The translations under genes and the position numbers were made by a program. From the NCBI RefSeq assembly GCF_003346715.1, contig NZ_QQPQ01000005.1, forward strand, positions 62,001 to 126,000: a stretch of 64,000 nt of DNA, given 5' to 3'. The stretch's first letter is position 1, and each line of letters begins with the position of its first letter. Positions 9,730 to 16,681 of this stretch are shown piece by piece. Below the pieces are notes generated by a model. The model saw nothing but the letters and a program-made list of their open reading frames with translations, was not told the DNA's origin and ran no database searches. This DNA is from Oceanispirochaeta sp. M1. Its GTDB lineage: Bacteria; Spirochaetota; Spirochaetia; DSM-2461.

Positions 9730-10275
9730 ATGTCCATAGAATTAACCATACTGGGATTTCTCAGCTGGAACCCTCAAAGCGGATACGACCTGAAAAAGTG
9801 TTTTAACGGAGTGGATTTCATTCCCTGGTCCGGCAACAACAACCAGATATACAGAACCCTGATACGCCTCCACTCTGAAGGGCTTGTGATCTCAACTCTG
9901 GAACAGCCGAAGAGCGGCCCGGCAAAAAAGATATACAGTCTGACAGACAAAGGTTATACAGCACTGAAAACAGAACTGCTGGCACTGCCTGAACTGGAAC
10001 AGGTAAAGAATACCTTTCTTGTACAACTGGCATTCACAGAAATACTGGAAACAAGACTGATTCTGCAGCTGCTGCAGGAATATGGAAATCTAATATCAGA
10101 AAGAGAAGTCATTCTGAGGGAGGAATTCCGCAGAAAAAAGGGCTTCCCCGAGCGCTCAGAACGGGAAAGACTGATATGGAAAAGCATCACAACCAGACGC
10201 TTAAAGGCTCTGAAAGAGGAAAAACTCTGGGCATCGGAACTAAAAACCACTTTGGAGGAGAGGTTCAATGAATAA
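9730..10275 (+). CDS. PadR-family transcriptional regulator
   Basis: A 181-residue repressor-type protein. The N-terminal winged helix shows the PadR pattern: ILGFLSWNPQSGYDLKK, then IYRTLIRLHSEGLV (recognition helix) and a KKIYSLTDKGYTAL wing. The C-terminal half (about 95-181) is charged and helical, as in the larger PadR subgroup with a C-terminal dimerisation domain. An ACAGGAG ribosome site precedes the ATG. The last bases overlap the start of a decayed hydrolase reading frame, which suggests that the regulator once controlled and was co-transcribed with it. The ligand is unknown. Confidence 0.88.
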   Translation: MSIELTILGFLSWNPQSGYDLKKCFNGVDFIPWSGNNNQIYRTLIRLHSEGLVISTLEQPKSGPAKKIYSLTDKGYTALKTELLALPELEQVKNTFLVQLAFTEILETRLILQLLQEYGNLISEREVILREEFRRKKGFPERSERERLIWKSITTRRLKALKEEKLWASELKTTLEERFNE

Positions 10276-10598
10276 GGTTAATCTGGGGGACAGTCTCTGG
10301 GAGCCTGGGCATCTCTTCGATTTGCGATGGATCATCTCCAAAAAGTAAAGACTGTTTTACTTATAAGTCCTTCAGGTCTGGCTGCTGTCAGAGGAGGATA
10401 TCTCTTTAGACTGCTGTTCTCCCTGATAAAAGGAGACAGAGGCATCAAATCCCTGATCCGGAAGATGCACAACTCAATACCGGAAAAAGCGCTGACCGGC
10501 TGAAAAGACTCATCCCCGAAGCAGGGTGTATAATCTATCCGGAGGGAGGACATGCCCTGACATCCTGGATCAAAGACTTTTCAGTCTTTGATTGTTAG
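10268..10598 (+). pseudogene. Decayed alpha/beta hydrolase
   Basis: A start-like ATG at 10268 overlaps the end of padR, but frames break repeatedly. In frame from 10288 to 10503 the DNA encodes GQSLGAWASLRFAMDHLQK..., the nucleophile elbow GxSxG of alpha/beta hydrolases followed by VLLISPSG. In another frame up to 10598 it encodes DRLKRLIPEAG and YPEGGHAL, the region carrying the catalytic His. The N-terminal ~80 residues and the cap domain are missing and at least two frameshifts separate the pieces. I consider it a relic of a PadR-controlled hydrolase and not an active gene. Confidence 0.7.
10569..10592 (+). terminator. Perfect 10-bp hairpin after the hydrolase relic
   Basis: ATCAAAGACT at 10569-10578 pairs perfectly with AGTCTTTGAT at 10583-10592 across a 4-base loop. 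The following tract is only weakly T-rich, so termination efficiency is doubtful. Confidence 0.45.
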
Positions 10599-10602
10599 GT
10601 TA

Positions 10603-10697
10603 TTGACAAATCTCCAAATATTGTCAAAATAAAGATTGGATAAAGAGTCCCACTACATAGATTATAGGGACTCTACGGCAGACTCGGACAGTCTGCC
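10603..10697 (+). promoter_or_regulatory. Structured leader and putative operator of the carboxylase gene
   Basis: TTGACAA (10603-10609) and TTGTCAA (10621-10627) form an inverted repeat that includes a possible -35 box; the -10 is weak. Downstream, two perfect stem-loops follow: AGAGTCCC (10644-10651) with GGGACTCT (10667-10674), and GGCAGACT (10677-10684) with AGTCTGCC (10690-10697, 5-base loop). The AAGGA ribosome site at 10711 lies 14 bases beyond. The arrangement suggests control of carboxylase expression by a repressor, by RNA structure, or both. It matches no riboswitch class that I recognise. Confidence 0.5.
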
Positions 10698-10721
10698 CTT
10701 ATCAGAACCAAAGGACGGTAT

Positions 10722-13700
10722 ATGCAGAAGGTTATCCTTAAAGACAATGCACGAATCGGAATTATCAACAGAGGCGAAGCAGCCCTGCGTTTTATCAGGG
10801 CGGTTAGAGAGTACAACTCACTCCACGGAACAGAACTGACAACAGTAGCATTCTATATAGAAGCTGAAGAGGAAGCACCCTTTGTCAAAATGGCGGATGA
10901 TGTACTCCTCCTTTCAGATCTGCCCGATTTTCCGGGTAAACAGAAATCGCCCTACCTTGATCATGAACTGATGATTCAGGGTATTCAGACAAAAAATTGT
11001 GATTCAATCTGGGTCGGCTGGGGATTCGTCTCCGAAGACGCACCCTTTATCGAAAAAATTGAGGCCCTGAATATCTCATTTATGGGTCCCTCCAGCGAGG
11101 CGATGGCTCTTCTGGGTGACAAGATCCAGGCAAAAGATCTGGCCGAAACAGCGGATGTACCCATCCTCCCCTGGAGCCGCAGAGCCGTAAAGGATATTGA
11201 TGATGCTGAAAAAATCTCCCTTGAGATCGGTTATCCTGTAATAGTAAAGGCTTCAAATGCCGGAGGCGGCCGGGGTATCCGTTTTGTCAGAACCCCCGAA
11301 GAACTGGCATCCCAGTTCAAGTCGGCACAGGAAGAGACAATTCGTATAACCGGAAATGATATTGTATTTATAGAAGCTCTCGTAGTGAGAGGAAGACATC
11401 TTGAAGTTCAGTGTCTGGCTGACAGCCACGGCATAGTTAATACATTTGGAGTCAGAGACTGTTCGGTTCAGAGAAAAAACCAGAAAATAATAGAAGAGAC
11501 TCCCCCCGTCGGACTCCCCTCAGAAGTTCTTAAAGAGATGGAAGAGGCCGCTCAGAGACTTATCAGGGCGGCAGACTATGTGGGTGCCGGTACGGTGGAG
11601 TACCTCTATGATCTGAACCGTAATGAATACTACTTCATGGAAGTAAATACACGTCTTCAGGTGGAACATCCCATTACAGAAACACTCTACTCTGTAGACC
11701 TCGTAAAGGGACAGATTGATGTGGCCAGGGGAAAGACAGTAGACCTGAGAGACAGAAAGCCTAACGGCGCTGTGGTCGAAGTGCGTCTGAATGCAGAAGA
11801 TCCCGACAGGGATTTCAGCCCCGCTCCGGGACATGTAAAACTCTTTAAAGCTCCTTCAGGCCCCGGTATACGTGTGGACTCGGGAATTGAGGAAGGAAGT
11901 GAAATCCCCTCGGATTTTGACTCAATGGTTGCCAAGATCATTGCCCATGCCCCCACCCGCCCCGAAGCACTGGCCAGACTTGAACAGGCTCTTCACTCCC
12001 TGCGGATAAATATCCACAACGGAACCACAAACAGGGCCTTCCTTCTGGAACTGCTCAATATGAAGGAGATCAAGGAAGGCGGAGTTCATACCGGTTTTGT
12101 TGAGACACTTCTGGAAGACCGCATTGTAATATGTGAAGATAAAAATACACGAGCCGCACTCCTGGCAGGTGCCGTTGAACTCTATAATGAGCAGTTCAAC
12201 ACGGACTACCTGAATTTTGAAGAAGAGATCAACCGCATAGGCCGCCCCAGGACCCTGGCCGGAGCCAAAGGATATGATATAACCCTCTCCAACAGAGGAA
12301 ACAGCTATAAATTCAAGGTCCGGAGTGTGGATAACGACAGGTACCACATTCAGTATGAAGGACAGGAAATCATCTGCAGCTACCGAAAAGGAAAACAGGA
12401 ATCCCTGCTTATCTACAGAGGAAAGCGCTACAACATCCTGATGGTGAACAGAGCGGATATGCTTCAGTGCGAAGTGGATGGATATCCCGTCATGCTGGAA
12501 AGTGACTCCGGTGGTTATGTAAAATCACCCTCCCCTTCCATCGTTCTCTCTCTGCAGTGCAAAGAAGGGGATAAGGTTAAAAAAGGTGATGTTCTCGTTG
12601 TCCTTGAAGCCATGAAAATGGAAATGCTTGTTGAATCTCCGGGAGACGGAATCGTCAGTGAGATCTGTATTACAGACGGTGCCCAGATAACAGCGGGTCA
12701 GCCTCTGGTTCTTCTTGATATAAAAGAACAGAGTGAAGAAGAGGAAGAGAGCAGCTGTGAAGCCGTCAGCTTCCCCGTATGTGAAGAATCTGTTGATGAA
12801 AAGACAAATAGACTCCTTACCGAACTGGATGCCCTTTTCAGAGGTTATGACTACAGTGGTTCTATTGATGCAGCCTATGAAAATATTGTCTGTCACCTGG
12901 AAGAAAATCCTTCTCAGATGGAAAGGGTAATTGATCCTATAGTCAGGATTATCGGCAGCTTCAACGCCGTTGAAAAACTGTTTACCACAATTGAAATCAG
13001 CTCCGAAAGCTTTGCCCGTCCTGTTAGCTATCAGGAGATGCTGACCCATTACTTTCTCAGACACGATGATAAAAAGAAGGGTCTTCCCGAAGAATTTATC
13101 AAAGACCTTGAGAACTGTACTGCCTACTACCATAAGGATGATGCATCCAAAGATGAGAGCAATAGAGCCCTGTACAGGATTTTTCAATCCCATAACAAAC
13201 TCAACAGCAAACTGGATGTTCTGAAAAATATACTCTTCTCTCTTCAGGATCTGAAGATTCCTCAGGAAAAACTTAGCGAACTGTCTGCATTGGTCAGTGC
13301 TATCGTTGAACTGACACAAACTAAAGATCCCTCTACCGCCGATGCCGCCCTCTATGCCAGGTATAAGATTATCGATGCCCATACCGTGACAAAGATGAGG
13401 GAAAAGCAGAGTCAGGCCATCGAGAGAATGCTTGCTGAGATGACAGAGACCGGAGCTTCAAAAAAGAAGATATCCGAAGATATGCGAACCATAATCGATT
13501 CATCCGCGGAGATAAAAGATCTTCTATGTAAACAGGCCCTGAGCTCTGATGAGAAGAGAAAAGCCCTGGGAGTAGAATCCTTGGGACGCAGGATGAACAG
13601 AGACAGAGAGTTCATAACCGGCCGGCTTCTGCAGAATGAACACTACAATGCCTATTACTGTGAGAGTAGAAACCTGGATCATGACCTGATTCATAAAAAT

Positions 13701-16214
13701 ATAACCACTGTCATCAGGGAAGAGGACCTCAGACTGAGCGTTGTAGAAGATCTTACTGATCTCTGCGGAGAAGAGGGAATCAAGATCAATTGTTTGATCA
13801 TCTCTGATAAGGAAGCTGATATTGTCTACCTCAACAAGGCTCCCTGGAAGCTGGACCAGAGAGTAAAAGCTCTTCGCATAGGATGGTTATGTCCCGGGGA
13901 ACCCAAGTTCTATAGAAGCTACGACAACAATGGCACAAGCTGGGAAGAGAATGTTCTGTATAGAGGATTCAGTCCCCTTGAGTTCAGAGAACTCAGAGTC
14001 ATCCGCTTCAGCAATTTTGATAACAAAATTCTATACAAATCCGATACAGTGACTCTTCTGGAGTCCGTCGAAAAGAACAATCCCAAGGATAAGAGACTCT
14101 TTGCACTGGGAAGCTTTTCTGATCCTAAACCGGAATGGGAAGATAAGAGCATCAGCCGTATGATCATGTTCGAATCGGTCTTTATGGACTGTGTATTCGC
14201 AATGAGATCGGTTCAGGCACGTTACAAATTCCGTCTTCAGTGGAACAGAATTATCCTGCATAACAGATCTCTACAGAATCTCAAACTGATGCAGATGCAG
14301 GATTATGGAAAGAAGATTATTCCCCTGACTCATGACCTGGGTCTGGAAAAAGTAGTTGTCTATACAAGACGTAAACGTTGGAGTGAAGATGCTGTAAGAG
14401 AGCTGGAACTGAATATTTCCAATATCTCACAGGATCAGTTCACCATGCGTTCCAGAAAACCCCAGGATTCTCCTCTGCTGACTCAGAACAACTATACCAG
14501 CAAGGTAGTCCGGGCCCGTCAGAGGAATATGGTTTATCCCTATGAGTTTATCAGAATGATTACCTATGCCGGACTGCCCCTCTACAAAGGATTCCCCAGA
14601 GGTGATTTTGAAGAGTTTGATATAGAGGTTGATAAAGAGGGCTCTCAGAAAGTTGTTTCAGTTAAAAAAAGGGAGTACGGAGAGAACAAATCGAATGTTG
14701 TATTCGGTCTTATCCGCCACCCTCACCCCAATCAGAAGGCACAGCTTGAACGTGTTATCATACTCTCTGATCCCACAAAAGACCTGGGATCTCTGGCAGA
14801 ACCTGAGTGCCGCCGTGTAATTGGAGCCCTGGATCTGGCAGAAGAGAGACAGATTCCCGTTGAATGGCTGCCCATTTCATCGGGTGCAAAAATTGACATG
14901 GAAACAGGTACTGAGAATCTGGACTGGACGGCATCAGCTCTGCAGCGGATAATCCATTTCACTCAGGCGGGGGGTGAGATAAACATCATCGTTCCCGGGG
15001 TCAATGTGGGTGCTCAGTCCTACTGGAATGCCGAAGCCACCATGCTGATGCATACAAAAGGTCTACTGATCATGACCGACGATGCCTCCCTCCTCCTTAC
15101 AGGAAAGAGGGCTCTGGACTTTTCCGGTTCCGTATCGGGAGAGACAAATCTTGATATTGGCGGTGCCGAAAAAATCATGGGTCCCAACGGGCAGTCCCAG
15201 ATCAGGGCACGCAACCTTGCAGAAGCCTATGAAATACTTCTGGATCACTACGGATATACCTACAGGGTTGCCGGAGAGACTTATCCTCCCCGTATGGAAA
15301 CTTACGACCCCATAGACAGGGATGTAACAAAAGAGAGCTATAACGACTTCCTGGATCAGGGATTCAAGACAATCGGTGATATATTCAGTCATGAAAAAAA
15401 TCCCGAAAGAAAGAAACCCTTCGATATACGTCAGGTTATGAAATCGGTTATCGACAGAGATGCCGGTTACTTCGAACGTTGGCAGAGAATGAAGGATGCT
15501 GACACCTCTATCATCTGGGAAACCAGAGTGGGAGGAATAGCAACAGGTATGATAGGTATAGAGAGCCGCCCCCTTAACAGAATGGGTGCGATCCCCCATG
15601 ACGGACCCGAGATGTGGACCGGCGGAACCCTCTTCCCCCAGTCGTCCAAAAAGGTCGCCAGGGGTATAAATGCCTTCTCAGGAAGGATACCCCTAATTAT
15701 CATGGCTAACCTTTCAGGATTCGACGGTTCTCCCGAGAGTCTGAGAAACCTGCAGCTGGAATACGGGGCGGAGATCGGAAGAGCCATCGTCAACTTCAAG
15801 GGACCCATAGCCTTCCTGGTTGTTGCACGCTACCACGGCGGAGCCTATGTGGTATTCTCTAAATCCCTGAACCCCAATCTCAGAGCCGCGGCTCTGGAAG
15901 GCTCATTTGCCTCGGTTCTGGGTGGAGCACCTGCAGCGGCAGTAGTATTCCCCCGGGAAGTGCAGAAGGAGACATACTCTGACAAGAGAATCACCTCAAT
16001 GCTGGACTGTCTGAACAAGGGAAGCTGTTCCCAGAAGGAATACGATGAACTTGTAGGGAAGGTCTACAATGAAAAACAGACTGCTCTTGGTCAGAAGTTT
16101 GATCAGATCCACTCTGTAAACAGGGCAAAGGAAGTTGGTTCAATCGACGATATTGTCAAATCAAATGAAATTCGTCCTTATCTCATAAAGACGATAGAGA
16201 ACGGAATGAAATAA
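10722..16214 (+). CDS. Single-chain multidomain acyl-CoA (acetyl-CoA) carboxylase
   Basis: An 1830-residue biotin enzyme that should carboxylate acetyl-CoA or another acyl-CoA with ATP and bicarbonate, feeding fatty acid synthesis. The order is biotin carboxylase (residues 1-470; ATP-grasp loop NAGGGRGIRFV, EVNTRLQVEHPITE), biotinyl domain with EAMKMEM (Lys632 is the biotin site), a long central region (about 690-1260), then a carboxyltransferase (about 1265-1820; VPGVNVGAQS, GGAEKIMGPNGQ, NAFSGRIPLIIMANLSGF). Bacteria normally split these activities over AccA, B, C and D. This order and the GGxExxMGPNG element are those of the eukaryotic enzyme. ATG follows AAGGA by 6 bases. The substrate could also be propionyl-CoA. 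It is monocistronic, ending in a strong terminator. Confidence 0.88.
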   Translation: MQKVILKDNARIGIINRGEAALRFIRAVREYNSLHGTELTTVAFYIEAEEEAPFVKMADDVLLLSDLPDFPGKQKSPYLDHELMIQGIQTKNCDSIWVGWGFVSEDAPFIEKIEALNISFMGPSSEAMALLGDKIQAKDLAETADVPILPWSRRAVKDIDDAEKISLEIGYPVIVKASNAGGGRGIRFVRTPEELASQFKSAQEETIRITGNDIVFIEALVVRGRHLEVQCLADSHGIVNTFGVRDCSVQRKNQKIIEETPPVGLPSEVLKEMEEAAQRLIRAADYVGAGTVEYLYDLNRNEYYFMEVNTRLQVEHPITETLYSVDLVKGQIDVARGKTVDLRDRKPNGAVVEVRLNAEDPDRDFSPAPGHVKLFKAPSGPGIRVDSGIEEGSEIPSDFDSMVAKIIAHAPTRPEALARLEQALHSLRINIHNGTTNRAFLLELLNMKEIKEGGVHTGFVETLLEDRIVICEDKNTRAALLAGAVELYNEQFNTDYLNFEEEINRIGRPRTLAGAKGYDITLSNRGNSYKFKVRSVDNDRYHIQYEGQEIICSYRKGKQESLLIYRGKRYNILMVNRADMLQCEVDGYPVMLESDSGGYVKSPSPSIVLSLQCKEGDKVKKGDVLVVLEAMKMEMLVESPGDGIVSEICITDGAQITAGQPLVLLDIKEQSEEEEESSCEAVSFPVCEESVDEKTNRLLTELDALFRGYDYSGSIDAAYENIVCHLEENPSQMERVIDPIVRIIGSFNAVEKLFTTIEISSESFARPVSYQEMLTHYFLRHDDKKKGLPEEFIKDLENCTAYYHKDDASKDESNRALYRIFQSHNKLNSKLDVLKNILFSLQDLKIPQEKLSELSALVSAIVELTQTKDPSTADAALYARYKIIDAHTVTKMREKQSQAIERMLAEMTETGASKKKISEDMRTIIDSSAEIKDLLCKQALSSDEKRKALGVESLGRRMNRDREFITGRLLQNEHYNAYYCESRNLDHDLIHKNITTVIREEDLRLSVVEDLTDLCGEEGIKINCLIISDKEADIVYLNKAPWKLDQRVKALRIGWLCPGEPKFYRSYDNNGTSWEENVLYRGFSPLEFRELRVIRFSNFDNKILYKSDTVTLLESVEKNNPKDKRLFALGSFSDPKPEWEDKSISRMIMFESVFMDCVFAMRSVQARYKFRLQWNRIILHNRSLQNLKLMQMQDYGKKIIPLTHDLGLEKVVVYTRRKRWSEDAVRELELNISNISQDQFTMRSRKPQDSPLLTQNNYTSKVVRARQRNMVYPYEFIRMITYAGLPLYKGFPRGDFEEFDIEVDKEGSQKVVSVKKREYGENKSNVVFGLIRHPHPNQKAQLERVIILSDPTKDLGSLAEPECRRVIGALDLAEERQIPVEWLPISSGAKIDMETGTENLDWTASALQRIIHFTQAGGEINIIVPGVNVGAQSYWNAEATMLMHTKGLLIMTDDASLLLTGKRALDFSGSVSGETNLDIGGAEKIMGPNGQSQIRARNLAEAYEILLDHYGYTYRVAGETYPPRMETYDPIDRDVTKESYNDFLDQGFKTIGDIFSHEKNPERKKPFDIRQVMKSVIDRDAGYFERWQRMKDADTSIIWETRVGGIATGMIGIESRPLNRMGAIPHDGPEMWTGGTLFPQSSKKVARGINAFSGRIPLIIMANLSGFDGSPESLRNLQLEYGAEIGRAIVNFKGPIAFLVVARYHGGAYVVFSKSLNPNLRAAALEGSFASVLGGAPAAAVVFPREVQKETYSDKRITSMLDCLNKGSCSQKEYDELVGKVYNEKQTALGQKFDQIHSVNRAKEVGSIDDIVKSNEIRPYLIKTIENGMK

Positions 16215-16219
16215 TTATT

Positions 16220-16261
16220 CCGGGAACGGTTCATCCCTTAAAATGCCGTTCCCGGTTTTTT
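16220..16261 (+). terminator. Intrinsic terminator of the carboxylase gene
   Basis: CCGGGAACGG (16220-16229) pairs perfectly with CCGTTCCCGG (16246-16255), followed by six T. A textbook rho-independent terminator starting 5 bases after the stop codon. Confidence 0.92.
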
Positions 16262-16555
16262 CTGTCAAAATAAACGTAAAAATACACAAATTCGCCAATC
16301 CCCTTCAAAAGAACTCCATCTTTTTCTTAATTTCATGAAAGAAGAATGAAATCTCAATAATCATCAACTATAATTTTTTATAGATTAACCCTTTCTCCTT
16401 CGATTTATCAGCTTAGAGCTCATTCTTAGCATTTAGGAATAATCGCTTTAAAATTATTGATAAAAAATAATCGAAACCTATTGATCAGTATTAATGTATA
16501 TAGTATTTTATATATTGATTAAAATATATCTATAATTTTAGAACGAATACAAAAC
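16262..16555. other. AT-rich intergenic stretch
   Basis: There is no open frame of note. It is very AT-rich, with a TATAAT hexamer at 16531-16536 that is the likely -10 element for the persulfide reductase gene; no convincing -35 lies 16-18 bases upstream. Transcription from it would start near 16543 and include both downstream hairpin repeats. Confidence 0.5.
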
Positions 16556-16669
16556 AGGCCCTCAGGCCTCAACATAGGAAATACAGGGACTGCAAATCAG
16601 TTCCTGTAGAATAGGCCCTTAGGACTTAACAATAAACATGCAGGAATTGCTAATCAGTTTCTGTAGAAT
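16556..16669 (+). repeat. Two tandem 57-base repeats, each with a hairpin, in the mRNA leader
   Basis: Unit 1 is 16556-16612 and unit 2 is 16613-16669, each starting AGGCCCT and ending TGTAGAAT. Unit 1 holds CAGGGACTG-CAAAT-CAGTTCCTG (16584-16606); unit 2 holds CAGGAATTG-CTAAT-CAGTTTCTG (16641-16663). The arms differ between copies, yet all nine pairs are kept in both when G-U pairs are allowed. The ribosome site AGGAG follows directly. This is the pattern of a selected RNA structure. Confidence 0.75.
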
Positions 16670-16681
16670 AGGAGACAATAT

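Noticed and set aside
12525-13382. 285-codon minus-strand frame inside the carboxylase gene
   Set aside because: The plus-strand frame carries the biotinyl motif and is continuous; the antisense frame has no start signal or domain.
16556-16669. CRISPR array
   Set aside because: There are only two imperfect copies, they abut with no spacers, and there are no cas genes.
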